Positions 42,733-51,242 of a stretch of 64,000 nucleotides of DNA are shown here, in pieces (the first letter of the stretch is position 1; each line of letters opens with the position of its first letter). The position numbers were made by a program, and so were the translations under genes. Source of the DNA: Pseudobacillus lumedeiriae (GTDB taxonomy: Bacteria > Bacillota > Bacilli > Bacillales > Domibacillaceae); contig NZ_JAUIYO010000002.1 of the NCBI RefSeq assembly GCF_044891285.1, forward strand, positions 310,001 through 374,000, read 5' to 3'. A model generated the notes under the pieces. That model did no database searches and was not told the DNA's origin. It saw only the letters and a list, made by a program, of their open reading frames with translations.

Positions 42733-43983
42733 TTGAAAAAACATGAAAAAGAAAGAGCGATTCTTGCGGGGTGTCAACTAACAGAGGACACGGAACAGTT
42801 TTTATATTCAATGGAGGAATTAAAGTCACTGACGGAAACAGCGCAAGGTGAATCAGCAGCGATGATCACCCAAAAGAGAGAACGTGTTCACCCAGGGACA
42901 TATATTGGCAAGGGAAAGGTAGAAGAACTAAAAAGGCTGGAGGAAGAATTGGAGCCAGATCTTATTATCTTTAATGACGAATTATCTCCGAGCCAAATTA
43001 GAAACCTGTCTGCTGAACTGAATGCTAGAGTGATTGACCGGACACAGTTAATTCTTGATATTTTTGCCCGCCGTGCCCGGTCACGTGAAGGTCAGCTGCA
43101 AGTGGAGCTTGCTCAGCTGCAATATTTACTGCCGCGGCTGGCGGGGCAGGGAGTCCAGCTTTCCCGTCTTGGCGGAGGAATTGGTACGAGAGGCCCGGGG
43201 GAAACGAAGCTCGAGAGCGACCGCCGTCACATTCGCCGCCGCATAGATGAAATTAAACAGCAGCTTCAAACGATTGTTCATCACCGCGAACGGTACCGCA
43301 GCCGCCGGAAAAAGAATAAAACCTTTCAGATAGCACTTGTTGGTTATACAAATGCGGGGAAATCTACGCTGTTTAACCGGTTAACTGCTGCCCAATCGCT
43401 CGAGGAAAATCAGCTGTTTGCCACCCTCGATCCATTAACGAGAAAGCTTGTTCTTCCAAGCGGGTACCAGGCGATTTTGACGGATACAGTTGGATTTATT
43501 CAAGACTTGCCGACAACACTTGTGGCTGCCTTTCGTTCGACGCTGGAAGAGGTCAGTGAAGCGGATTTGCTGCTGCATGTTGTAGACAGTTCTAATCCTG
43601 ATTTTGCCCAGCATCAGAAAACAGTTAAAAATCTGCTGCATCAGCTGGAGATGGATCACTTGCCGGAGTTGACTGTGTATAACAAAAAAGATATGAGGCA
43701 TGAAGAGTTTGTTCCGTCATCCGATTCAGAGAACATATTGATCAGCGCGCTTGTTGAAGGTGACCGGCTGATATTAAAAGAAGCGATTGAAAAAATGATG
43801 AAAGACCAAATGTCTCCTTACAATGGCCGCATTCCATCATCTGAAGGGAAGCTGATTGCTCTTTTGAGAACGGAAACGATCGTAGATTCTATTGTTTTCG
43901 ATGAAGAAGAGCAATTTTATCATGTGAAAGGATTTGCTTTCAAAGATCACCCAATCGCAGGGGAAATTAATAAATACATATAA
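42733..43983 (+). CDS. hflX: GTPase HflX
   Basis: A 416-residue ribosome-binding GTPase that can split stalled or hibernating ribosomes. The N-terminal HflX domain holds VHPGTYIGKGKVEEL and RTQLILDIFARRARSREG; the GTPase domain has GYTNAGKST (204-212), DTVGFIQDLPT and YNKKD. TTG start after AAAGGAGGG. B. subtilis counterpart is ynbA, which also precedes ynbB. Confidence 0.95.
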   Translation: MKKHEKERAILAGCQLTEDTEQFLYSMEELKSLTETAQGESAAMITQKRERVHPGTYIGKGKVEELKRLEEELEPDLIIFNDELSPSQIRNLSAELNARVIDRTQLILDIFARRARSREGQLQVELAQLQYLLPRLAGQGVQLSRLGGGIGTRGPGETKLESDRRHIRRRIDEIKQQLQTIVHHRERYRSRRKKNKTFQIALVGYTNAGKSTLFNRLTAAQSLEENQLFATLDPLTRKLVLPSGYQAILTDTVGFIQDLPTTLVAAFRSTLEEVSEADLLLHVVDSSNPDFAQHQKTVKNLLHQLEMDHLPELTVYNKKDMRHEEFVPSSDSENILISALVEGDRLILKEAIEKMMKDQMSPYNGRIPSSEGKLIALLRTETIVDSIVFDEEEQFYHVKGFAFKDHPIAGEINKYI

Positions 43984-44001
43984 CATAAAGGGAGAATTTT
44001 C

Positions 44002-45264
44002 ATGTTTGAATTACTTACACAAGGACAAAAAATCCAGCCCATTGCTGAAGCGGCTGAAGCGCAAATCGCAGATGTACACCGCAGCATCGAAAAAATGGCC
44101 GAATTCAATCAATTCCGGGTACTTGAAAGTTTCAGGAAACATCAAGTCAGCGAATTTCATTTTACTCCATCTACTGGATATGGCTATGATGACAGTGGAC
44201 GTGATACGTTAGAACGGATATATGCAGACGTATTTGGCGGGGAGGCGGCGCTCGTTCGGCCGCAAATTATTTCGGGGACACATGCCATTTCGATTGCTCT
44301 TTTCGGCATATTGCGCCCTGGTGACGAACTTCTTTATATTACGGGAAATCCGTATGATACGTTAGAGGAGATTGTCGGTATTTCTGGTAAGGGAAACGGA
44401 TCGTTAAAGGAATTTGGCATTTCCTATCAAAGTGTTTCGCTTAATGAGAATGGCCGGCCCGATTATTCGGCGATTAAAGCGGCCATTAAGCCGAACACAA
44501 AAATGATTGGTATCCAGCGCTCTAAAGGATATGCTGTCCGCCCTTCTTTCTCTATTGCTGAAATCGAAGAAATGATTGGGTTCGTGAAAGAAATAAAAAG
44601 CGATGTCGTTGTTTTCGTTGATAATTGCTACGGTGAATTTACGGAAGATCGAGAACCTTGCCACGTGGGAGCCGATTTAATGGCCGGCTCATTAATTAAA
44701 AACCCAGGAGGCGGCCTCGTTAAAACGGGCGGCTATGTCGTCGGTAAAGCAGCACATGTGGAAAGCTGTTCCTACCGGATGACATCTCCTGGCATAGGAG
44801 CGGAGGCTGGAGCGAGCCTATACAGTCTTCTAGAGATGTATCAAGGTTTCTTTCTAGCTCCTCACGTAGTAGCTGAAAGCTTAAAAGGAGCTGTGTTCAC
44901 TGCAGCTATGCTAGAGAAGATGGGCATGAACACATCCCCGAAATGGAATGAAAAACGAACGGATCTGATTCAAGCGGTTCAATTTGATGATCGTGACAAG
45001 ATGGTTGCCTTTTGTCAAGCTATTCAATATGCTTCCCCTGTGAATTCTCATGTCACTCCTTATCCAAGCTACATGCCGGGGTATGAAGATGATGTTATTA
45101 TGGCGGCAGGAACATTTGTCCAAGGAGCAAGTATTGAACTTTCTGCTGACGGACCGCTGCGACCTCCTTTTGCCGCTTATGTACAGGGAGGATTAACGTA
45201 CGCCCATGTGAAAATTGCGGTTTGTTATGCCTTAAATGAGTTAATTGAAAAAAAATTATTATAG
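44002..45264 (+). CDS. ynbB: PLP-dependent methionine gamma-lyase-like protein YnbB
   Basis: A 420-residue fold-type I PLP protein of the 'aluminium resistance' family. It has FTPSTGYGYDDSGRDTLE, RPQIISGTHAI, VFVDNCYGEF and the PLP lysine Lys233 in SLIKNPGGG. The true substrate is not established. Lies 18 bp after hflX, so probably co-transcribed, and precedes glnR as in B. subtilis. Confidence 0.92.
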   Translation: MFELLTQGQKIQPIAEAAEAQIADVHRSIEKMAEFNQFRVLESFRKHQVSEFHFTPSTGYGYDDSGRDTLERIYADVFGGEAALVRPQIISGTHAISIALFGILRPGDELLYITGNPYDTLEEIVGISGKGNGSLKEFGISYQSVSLNENGRPDYSAIKAAIKPNTKMIGIQRSKGYAVRPSFSIAEIEEMIGFVKEIKSDVVVFVDNCYGEFTEDREPCHVGADLMAGSLIKNPGGGLVKTGGYVVGKAAHVESCSYRMTSPGIGAEAGASLYSLLEMYQGFFLAPHVVAESLKGAVFTAAMLEKMGMNTSPKWNEKRTDLIQAVQFDDRDKMVAFCQAIQYASPVNSHVTPYPSYMPGYEDDVIMAAGTFVQGASIELSADGPLRPPFAAYVQGGLTYAHVKIAVCYALNELIEKKLL

Positions 45265-45267
45265 GAC

Positions 45268-45302
45268 ATTCAGCCGTCAACGACAAAAGTTGACGGCTGA
45301 AT
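45268..45302 (+). terminator. Hairpin after ynbB
   Basis: ATTCAGCCGTCAAC pairs perfectly with GTTGACGGCTGAAT. T tract is poor, so efficiency is uncertain. Confidence 0.6.
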
Positions 45303-45322
45303 CTGTTTATAAAGAATAGTGA

Positions 45323-45373
45323 TGTAAGGAAACCTTACATGGGTTTGACAGATAAAATAACAGGGTATATAAT
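45323..45373 (+). promoter_or_regulatory. GlnR/TnrA operator and promoter of glnRA
   Basis: TGTAAGGAAACCTTACA (45323-45339) fits TGTNA-N7-TNACA exactly. The promoter follows: TTGACA (45345-45350), 17 bp, TATAAT (45368-45373), both perfect. GlnR bound just upstream of the -35 would repress glnRA under nitrogen excess. Confidence 0.92.
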
Positions 45374-45401
45374 AAACGACGTGAAGAAAGGAGGGTCATT
45401 G

Positions 45402-45803
45402 ATGAGCAGTAAAATTCGGCGTTCGATGCCATTATTCCCTATGGGAACGGTAATGAAACTAACAGATTTATCTGCCAGGCAAATACGCTATTATGAAGAA
45501 CATCAATTGATTCGTCCTGAACGGACTGCAGGCAACCGCCGGCTCTTTTCTTTATACGATATTGATCGTTTGTTGGAGATTAAAGATTTGCTTGACGAAG
45601 GCATTAATATGGCAGGAGTGAAAAAAATCCTGTTGAAAGAAGATGAGCCCGTATATAGTAATGTGAAGGACCATCTAAAGAAAGAGAAGAAAGAATTTAC
45701 GAATGAAGAAGTGAGGAAACTTCTGCGCAGAGAATTGATTAATGCTGGCCGCTTTCACCGAGATGATTTTCCGTCAGGAGAAAAATTTCGTTATTTTCAT
45801 TAA
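45402..45803 (+). CDS. glnR: Glutamine synthetase repressor GlnR (MerR family)
   Basis: A 133-residue MerR-type regulator. The winged HTH includes MKLTDLSARQIRYYEEHQLIRP (about residues 18-39); the C-terminal tail senses feedback-inhibited glutamine synthetase in B. subtilis. ATG 45402 follows AAAGGAGGG. The longer in-frame reading from 45339 would overlap the promoter. Autoregulated by the operator just upstream. Confidence 0.96.
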   Translation: MSSKIRRSMPLFPMGTVMKLTDLSARQIRYYEEHQLIRPERTAGNRRLFSLYDIDRLLEIKDLLDEGINMAGVKKILLKEDEPVYSNVKDHLKKEKKEFTNEEVRKLLRRELINAGRFHRDDFPSGEKFRYFH

Positions 45804-45847
45804 AAAAGAAAGAAACATCCAACGATCTTGAGGAGGAATTTATTTTT

Positions 45848-47182
45848 ATGGGCAAGTACACAAAAGAAGACATCTTGAACTTAGCGAAAGAAGAAAACGT
45901 TAAATTTATCCGTTTGCAGTTCACGGATATTCTAGGAACGATTAAAAACGTGGAAATCCCAGTGAGTCAATTGCCAAAAGCACTTGATAATAAAATGATG
46001 TTTGACGGATCTTCTATCGAGGGATTCGTACGCATTGAAGAATCTGATATGCGTTTATTTCCAGATCTTGACACGTGGGTAGTCTTTCCGTGGACAGCAG
46101 AAAAAGGCAAAGTTGCCCGCTTAATCTGTGATATTCATATGCCGGATGGAACGCCTTTTTCGGGAGATCCGCGAAGTAATTTAAAGCGTATTTTGAATGA
46201 AATGAAGGAACTTGGTTTTTCTAACTTTAATTTAGGGCCTGAACCGGAATTTTTCTTGTTTAAATTAGATGCAAACGGCGAACCTACGTTAGAGCTGAAT
46301 GATAATGGCGGTTATTTTGACTTGGCGCCAACAGATCTTGGGGAAAACTGCCGTCGTGATATTGTGCTGGAATTAGAAGAAATGGGCTTCGAAATTGAAG
46401 CTTCTCACCATGAAGTCGCTCCAGGCCAGCATGAAATTGACTTTAAATATGCTGATGCCTTAACGGCTTGTGATGAAATTCAAACGTTTAAGCTCGTCGT
46501 TAAAACAATCGCGAGAAAGCATGGCTTGCATGCGACGTTTATGCCGAAACCGCTTTTCGGAGTGAGCGGCTCAGGTATGCACTGTAACATGTCTTTGTTT
46601 AGAGATGGCGATAACGCCTTTTATGATGAGCGCGGTGAACTGCAACTAAGTGAAACTGCTTATCAATTTATTGCCGGTACAATGAAACATGCAAAAGCAT
46701 TTACAGCGATCACAAATCCAACGGTGAACTCTTACAAACGTCTTGTACCTGGTTATGAAGCGCCTTGTTACGTTGCATGGTCTGGTCAAAACCGTAGTCC
46801 GCTTATCCGGATTCCATCTGCCCGCGGCATGAGTACACGTGTGGAAGTGCGCAGTGTTGACCCTGCAGCGAATCCATATTTGGCAATGGCTGTTCTGCTT
46901 CAAGCAGGGCTCGACGGCATCAAAAATAGCATGACGCCGCCGCCTGCTGTGGATCGAAATATTTACACAATGGACGAAGAGGAAAGACAACAAGAAGGTG
47001 TAGAGGATCTGCCAGGAACATTGGCGGAAGCACTTCGCATGTTGAAGGAAGATGAAGTTATCAAAACAGCACTTGGTGAACACATTCTCGAACACTTCAT
47101 TGAAGCGAAAGAGATTGAATGGGAAATGTTCCGCACGCAAGTCCATCCGTGGGAACGTGAACAATATCTGCAAATGTATTAA
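45848..47182 (+). CDS. glnA: Glutamine synthetase type I
   Basis: A 444-residue GSI-alpha enzyme forming glutamine from glutamate and ammonia. Motifs: MFDGSSIEGF, GPEPEFFLF, ASHHEVAPGQHEIDF, NPTVNSYKRLVPGYEAP and RIPSARG. The 25-residue adenylylation-site insert of GSI-beta is missing, as expected for Bacillus. It controls GlnR and TnrA when feedback-inhibited. Second gene of glnRA, with AGGAGG RBS. Confidence 0.97.
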   Translation: MGKYTKEDILNLAKEENVKFIRLQFTDILGTIKNVEIPVSQLPKALDNKMMFDGSSIEGFVRIEESDMRLFPDLDTWVVFPWTAEKGKVARLICDIHMPDGTPFSGDPRSNLKRILNEMKELGFSNFNLGPEPEFFLFKLDANGEPTLELNDNGGYFDLAPTDLGENCRRDIVLELEEMGFEIEASHHEVAPGQHEIDFKYADALTACDEIQTFKLVVKTIARKHGLHATFMPKPLFGVSGSGMHCNMSLFRDGDNAFYDERGELQLSETAYQFIAGTMKHAKAFTAITNPTVNSYKRLVPGYEAPCYVAWSGQNRSPLIRIPSARGMSTRVEVRSVDPAANPYLAMAVLLQAGLDGIKNSMTPPPAVDRNIYTMDEEERQQEGVEDLPGTLAEALRMLKEDEVIKTALGEHILEHFIEAKEIEWEMFRTQVHPWEREQYLQMY

Positions 47183-47189
47183 TATTTTT

Positions 47190-47241
47190 ACAGGACTGCT
47201 TTCTGTCGGTGATTCACTGACGGAGGGCAGTCTGTTTTTTT
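47190..47241 (+). terminator. Terminator after glnA
   Basis: ACAGGACTGC pairs with GGCAGTCTGT; an inner GTCGGTGA/TCACTGAC hairpin; T7 follows. Confidence 0.82.
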
Positions 47242-47406
47242 ATAGGAAGAATGAATGGGAATTGCTTTTTAAAACTTTTTTCTAAGGAAGGTTTCTTTAC
47301 AGATGATACTATTTTTACTGTTATGATAATAGGATGAAATGATTAATGGTGTGATTGCGGCGGCAGATGGATACACAGAATAGACTCAGGACGGGGGAAT
47401 AAACAA

Positions 47407-48693
47407 ATGAACGATAGTACATTTAATTCTTCGTATGATTATGCTTGTCAGCTGGACAGGCAGGATCGGTTAGCGTCATTTCGGGATGAGTTTTATATGA
47501 AAGAGGGAATCATTTATTTTGATGGCAATTCCCTCGGTCTATTATCTAAACGAGCAGAAAAATCATTATTAACACTGCTGAATTCTTGGAAGCAGTTTGG
47601 GATTGATGGATGGATGAAGGGAGAGTACCCATGGTACGAACTATCTGAACATTTGGGAGCTAAGACAGCTCCACTGATTGGTGCGGCGCCTGAAGAGGTC
47701 ATTGTGACCGGTTCTACTACAGCTAATCTTCATCAGATGACGGCCGCCTTTTATGAACCGAAAGGAAAAAAGGTCAAGATCCTTGCTGATGAGCTTACAT
47801 TTCCTTCAGATATTTATGCTCTTCAAAGTCAGCTGAAATTAAAGGGATATGACCCAAGAACACATTTACTTCAGGTGAAAAGCAGAGATGGCCGTATGAT
47901 TGAGGAGGATGATGTGATTAAAGGGATGACAGATGAAGTCGCTTTAATTGTTTTGCCGAGTGTTCTATATCGGAGTGGACAAATTCTTGACATGAAGCGC
48001 GTAACGGCAGCGGCCCATAAGCGAGGAATTGTCATCGGCTTTGATCTTTGTCATTCCATCGGGGCAATTGACCACAAGCTTAATGAATGGGACGTTGATT
48101 TTGCAGTTTGGTGCAGCTATAAATACTTAAACAGCGGGCCGGGCGGTGTTGGGGGATTGTATGTGAACAAGAAACATTTTGGAAGGACACCTGGGCTTGC
48201 CGGCTGGTTTGGTTCCCGCAAAGATAAGCAATTTGACATGGAGCATACATGGACGCCTGCTGAACATGCAGGGGCTTATCAAATGGGGACACCTCACATA
48301 TTAAGCGCAGCACCGTTGCTTGGTTCACTCGAAATCTTTGAAGAGGCTGGAGTGGAGAATCTTCGCAAAAAATCTTTAGACATGACGAGATATATGATGG
48401 ACCTCATCTCATATGAATTAAAAGGAATGGGGTTTGTATTTGGAAATCCTCTGGAAGACGGGCGGCGCGGAGGGCATATTTATTTAGAGCATAACGAAGC
48501 TGCACGAATTTGCAAAGCGTTGAAAAAGAATGGAGTCATTCCTGACTTTCGGGCACCAAACGGCATTCGACTTGCACCAGCAGCCCTTTATAATACGTAT
48601 GACGAGATATGGAGAGCTGTTCACATATTAAAGAGAATCATGGAAGAAGGGCAGTATAAACAGTTTGAAAATAAACGGGAAACGATTGCGTAA
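47407..48693 (+). CDS. kynU: Kynureninase
   Basis: A 428-residue PLP enzyme hydrolysing kynurenine to anthranilate and alanine. Family motifs: IYFDGNSLGLL, GSTTANLHQ, FDLCHSIGA, the PLP lysine Lys239 in WCSYKYLNSGPGG, and DFRAPNGIRLAP. AT-rich promoter candidates lie at 47296-47324. kynA and kynB, which form an operon with it in many Bacilli, are absent, so the enzyme may serve anthranilate salvage or use kynurenine made elsewhere. Confidence 0.93.
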   Translation: MNDSTFNSSYDYACQLDRQDRLASFRDEFYMKEGIIYFDGNSLGLLSKRAEKSLLTLLNSWKQFGIDGWMKGEYPWYELSEHLGAKTAPLIGAAPEEVIVTGSTTANLHQMTAAFYEPKGKKVKILADELTFPSDIYALQSQLKLKGYDPRTHLLQVKSRDGRMIEEDDVIKGMTDEVALIVLPSVLYRSGQILDMKRVTAAAHKRGIVIGFDLCHSIGAIDHKLNEWDVDFAVWCSYKYLNSGPGGVGGLYVNKKHFGRTPGLAGWFGSRKDKQFDMEHTWTPAEHAGAYQMGTPHILSAAPLLGSLEIFEEAGVENLRKKSLDMTRYMMDLISYELKGMGFVFGNPLEDGRRGGHIYLEHNEAARICKALKKNGVIPDFRAPNGIRLAPAALYNTYDEIWRAVHILKRIMEEGQYKQFENKRETIA

Positions 48694-48735
48694 ACAAAGG
48701 AAATATCCGATGAATGAGGAGAATAAGCTGTTTTT

Positions 48736-48766
48736 ATCCCTGTCACATGTGTTGGCGGGGATTTTT
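48736..48766 (+). terminator. Terminator after kynU
   Basis: ATCCCTGTC pairs with GGCGGGGAT (two G-T pairs), followed by TTTT. Confidence 0.65.
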
Positions 48767-48850
48767 AGTGTTGTGAGCAAGTGACAGAAAGTCTCTTTTC
48801 CTTTTCTTGCATATAATAATGTACTGAAAGATAGAGGGGAGAGGTGCGGT

Positions 48851-49048
48851 ATGAAGAAAATGATGAATGATTATCTAGCCTGGTATTATTTAGCGGATGC
48901 ACAAATAAGGAATGGAAAATTCGATCAGGCTTTGGTTTCTATTCATTATGCACTGTCGTTTTCTGTCCCATATCCATTTAAGGCAAAACTGCTCGACATG
49001 CAGGTACAATTAAAGGAGATACAAAGACAAAACAACCCCAAAAAATAA
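48851..49048 (+). CDS. Small TPR-like hypothetical protein
   Basis: A 65-residue protein. Residues about 6-40 (YLAWYYLADAQIRNGKFDQALVS) fit a single tetratricopeptide-type helical hairpin. Basic C terminus, no membrane segment. RBS GAGGGGAGAGG upstream and a TATAAT at 48812-48817 support expression. I do not recognise the family; an in-frame ATG four codons on could also be used. It lies alone between kynU and lexA. Confidence 0.6.
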   Translation: MKKMMNDYLAWYYLADAQIRNGKFDQALVSIHYALSFSVPYPFKAKLLDMQVQLKEIQRQNNPKK

Positions 49049-49088
49049 ATAGTAAGAGTGTGGATAAGGAACGAAAATGGGGATAGAA

Positions 49089-49186
49089 AAAGGGAGTAGT
49101 AGACGAGTATTATGCGATTATATGTAATGTTAAATGTAACAGGCGTTACACTCCCTTTGGCTTCAAAGGCACAAAGGGTTTTTTTT
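49089..49186 (+). ncRNA. Candidate structured RNA with alternative terminator
   Basis: AAAGGGAGT (49089-49097) pairs perfectly with ACTCCCTTT (49150-49158). CCCTTTG (49153-49159) can instead pair with CAAAGGG (49172-49178) before T8, so the two stems exclude each other. TGTAAC/GTTACA (49135-49150) forms an inner hairpin. The layout resembles an attenuator or sRNA, but the next + strand gene is about 930 bp away. Not a class I recognise. Confidence 0.4.
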
Positions 49187-49280
49187 GATTATAGAATGAT
49201 TTCTATGAAAATACTCATATCCTATCGTGCACGTTCATATGATACATTAACCTATCATTCTATTAACCTTTGAAAAGTAA

Positions 49281-49331
49281 CAAGGAGCTGCCCAAAACAA
49301 AACTGTTAGGCCATTAGGAGGCCGCTCCTTG
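49281..49331 (-). terminator. Hairpin downstream of lexA
   Basis: On the minus strand CAAGGAGC pairs with GCTCCTTG, with an inner GGCC/GGCC stem. T tract is weak. Confidence 0.5.
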
Positions 49332-49339
49332 ACAGGGTA

Positions 49340-49957
49340 TTAATGGATATGTCTGTAGACACCGATCACTTTTCCAAGAATGGTAGCGGACGGAAGAATA
49401 ATCGGCTCCATAGATGAGTTTTCGGGTTGAAGACGAATGTAATCTTTTTCTTTAAAGAAACGTTTTACAGTTGCTTCATCTTCTTCCGTCATTGCCACGA
49501 CAATCTCGCCGTTTTTTGCGGTCTGCTGCTGGCGGACGACTACGTAGTCACCGTTTAGAATACCTGCTTCAATCATGCTGTCACCCATAATTTCAAGCAT
49601 AAATACATGTTCATCGGCCGGTGCAAGACGCTCTGGTAATGGAAAGTATTCTTCAACGTTTTCGATTGCTGTAATTGGTATTCCGGCTGTGACTTTTCCA
49701 ATTAAAGGGACGTTGACTACATTTTGTTTCGGAACTGTATCCTCCATCTCTAATACCTCAATCGCACGCGGCTTAGTTGGATCACGGCGGATTAAGCCTT
49801 TGCTTTCTAAGCGGGCAAGGTGCCCATGAACAGTTGAACTAGATGCCAGCCCGACTGCTTCACCTATTTCCCGTACTGAAGGAGGGTAGCCTTTCGTTTT
49901 GACCTCAAGCTTTATAAAGTTCAAAATATCCTGCTGCCTTTTCGATAATTTTAGCAT
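49340..49957 (-). CDS. lexA: SOS repressor LexA
   Basis: A 205-residue LexA (DinR). N-terminal winged HTH (about 1-65), cleavage site Ala91-Gly92 in VTAGIP, catalytic Ser127 in GDSMIEAG and Lys165 in ATVKRFF, numbers equal to B. subtilis. ATG start with GAGGTG upstream. Its own promoter overlaps a LexA box (50019-50032), so it is autoregulated. Divergent from yneA. Confidence 0.98.
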   Translation of the reverse strand: MLKLSKRQQDILNFIKLEVKTKGYPPSVREIGEAVGLASSSTVHGHLARLESKGLIRRDPTKPRAIEVLEMEDTVPKQNVVNVPLIGKVTAGIPITAIENVEEYFPLPERLAPADEHVFMLEIMGDSMIEAGILNGDYVVVRQQQTAKNGEIVVAMTEEDEATVKRFFKEKDYIRLQPENSSMEPIILPSATILGKVIGVYRHIH

Positions 49958-49992
49958 TCTTCTGCACCTCGTGAGTTTATCTCTTTTTTTAT

Positions 49993-50021
49993 ATTATAAC
50001 ATGACACTTTTTAGGATACAA
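49993..50021 (-). promoter_or_regulatory. lexA promoter
   Basis: On the minus strand TTGTAT (50021-50016), 17 bp, TATAAT (49998-49993). The LexA box at 50019-50032 overlaps the -35. Confidence 0.8.
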
Positions 50022-50032
50022 ACATAAGTTCG
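50019..50032. promoter_or_regulatory. LexA box 1 (lexA side)
   Basis: CAAACATAAGTTCG, one base from CGAAC-N4-GTTCG. Confidence 0.8.
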
Positions 50033-50041
50033 AATGAAACC

Positions 50042-50070
50042 TTGACTGAAACAAATGTTCTTATTACAAT
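50042..50070 (+). promoter_or_regulatory. yneA promoter with LexA box 2
   Basis: TTGACT (50042-50047), 17 bp, TACAAT (50065-50070). Between them GAAACAAATGTTCT (50048-50061) is a weaker LexA box, placed to block polymerase. Confidence 0.7.
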
Positions 50071-50086
50071 AATATCAATAAGCGAA

Positions 50087-50100
50087 CGAACATTCGTTTG
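50087..50100. promoter_or_regulatory. LexA box 3 (yneA side)
   Basis: CGAACATTCGTTTG, one base from the SOS consensus, just before the yneA RBS. Confidence 0.85.
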
Positions 50101-50114
50101 AAAGGAGATTCCTA

Positions 50115-50438
50115 ATGATGAAAGCATTTGTTAAAGAGAATTCTTTTGTTCTTTTATTTATGGCTGTTACAATAATAGCAGGAATCATACTAATCTTTAG
50201 CATAAGTGAAGAACAGCATTCTTATAAAGAAATTGTCGTGCAGGAAGGGGATTCTCTGTGGAGCATCGCCGGACAATACAATAAAGTGAATGGAATGGAT
50301 GAAGAGGACTTTATTATGTGGGTACAAAAAGAAAATAAGCTGCGTTCTGCTAAAATAGTCCCAGGAGATACGCTGATTATACCAATCGCTTCATCCTCAG
50401 CCTATCTAGACAAAGAAGTTGCATTTAAAGGAGAGTAA
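50115..50438 (+). CDS. yneA: SOS-induced cell division suppressor YneA
   Basis: A 107-residue protein: one N-terminal transmembrane helix (about 10-28) then an extracytoplasmic LysM domain (about 39-90, VQEGDSLWSIAGQYN). YneA delays septation during DNA damage. RBS AAAGGAG; start at 50115 or the adjacent ATG 50118. First gene of the LexA-controlled yneA-yneB-ynzC unit. Confidence 0.93.
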   Translation: MMKAFVKENSFVLLFMAVTIIAGIILIFSISEEQHSYKEIVVQEGDSLWSIAGQYNKVNGMDEEDFIMWVQKENKLRSAKIVPGDTLIIPIASSSAYLDKEVAFKGE

Positions 50439-50444
50439 TTTCAG

Positions 50445-51101
50445 GTGAGAGCTATTATTTATTGTCGTGTCAGCACAAAGAAAGAGGCACAGGCAACGTC
50501 GCTTGAACGGCAGGAGGAGGAATTGCTCAGTCTTGCTTCGAGAAAAGGATATGAAGTAGCTGCTATCGTAAAAGATCAAATCAGCGGCTATGACTTGGAC
50601 AGACCGGGTATGCTCCATGTGCTGGATTTAATTAAAAAAGAGCCCATTGATGCTGTGCTGATCCAAGATGAAACAAGAATTGGAAGGGGAAACGCAAAAA
50701 TAGCGTTATTGCATTGTCTGTTTAAAGAAGGAGTGAAAGTCTTCAGCATTGCGGACGATGGGGAATTACAGCTGTCTGAATCAGATTCGATGGTGATGCA
50801 AATTGTTAGTATGGTAGAGGAATATCAGCGGAAAATTCACAATTTGAAAATAAAGCGCGGGATGAAACGAGCGGTGAAAAATGGCTTTCGTCCTGAGGAG
50901 AACCTGAAAAATAGGGGGAATCCAGCTGGCAGGGAAAGAAAAGAAGTACCGATGGAAGAGATCATCCGTCTGCGCCGAAATGATCTTACTTTTGATGAGA
51001 TTGCGGCTACACTAAGAGGATTCGGCTATCAAGTATCAAAAGCAACTGTACATAGACGATTTAAGGAGTATATGGAGCAAGAGGATGAAACAATTAAATA
51101 G
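50445..51101 (+). CDS. yneB: Serine recombinase family protein YneB
   Basis: A 218-residue resolvase-like protein. The catalytic serine motif YCRVS (Ser10) and QDETRIGRG (Arg residues) are present, then a C-terminal HTH (about 165-205). It belongs to the chromosomal SOS operon rather than a mobile element; its target is unknown. GTG start 6 bp after yneA, with GGAG in the yneA end. Confidence 0.9.
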   Translation: MRAIIYCRVSTKKEAQATSLERQEEELLSLASRKGYEVAAIVKDQISGYDLDRPGMLHVLDLIKKEPIDAVLIQDETRIGRGNAKIALLHCLFKEGVKVFSIADDGELQLSESDSMVMQIVSMVEEYQRKIHNLKIKRGMKRAVKNGFRPEENLKNRGNPAGRERKEVPMEEIIRLRRNDLTFDEIAATLRGFGYQVSKATVHRRFKEYMEQEDETIK

Positions 51102-51149
51102 GCAACCTTCTTGTTTCTCTATTTCTTTTTTTATAGAATAGAGGTCATA

Positions 51150-51242
51150 ATGAAAAATAACGAAAGGAGAGTCTGCTGCGTGCTTCTTAATAGTAAGAAG
51201 ATGAATCACTCAGCAGCAACTACTTATGCTTTCTCCAGATAA
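51150..51242 (+). CDS. Possible short upstream ORF overlapping ynzC
   Basis: ATG 51150 (AGAGGT upstream) or GTG 51180 (AAAGGAG upstream) opens a reading frame of 30 or 20 codons whose stop (TAA, 51240-51242) lies 16 bp inside ynzC. ynzC itself has no Shine-Dalgarno at its ATG. This suggests ynzC is translated by reinitiation. Confidence 0.35.
   Translation: MKNNERRVCCVLLNSKKMNHSAATTYAFSR

Noticed and set aside
49089..49186. Mn2+ (yybP-ykoY) riboswitch
   Set aside because: Only the AAAGGGAGTAG opening is similar; the conserved second half and a downstream transporter are missing.
50445..51101. yneB as a mobile-element recombinase
   Set aside because: It is part of the conserved chromosomal yneA-yneB-ynzC SOS operon; no att sites or cargo genes are seen around it.
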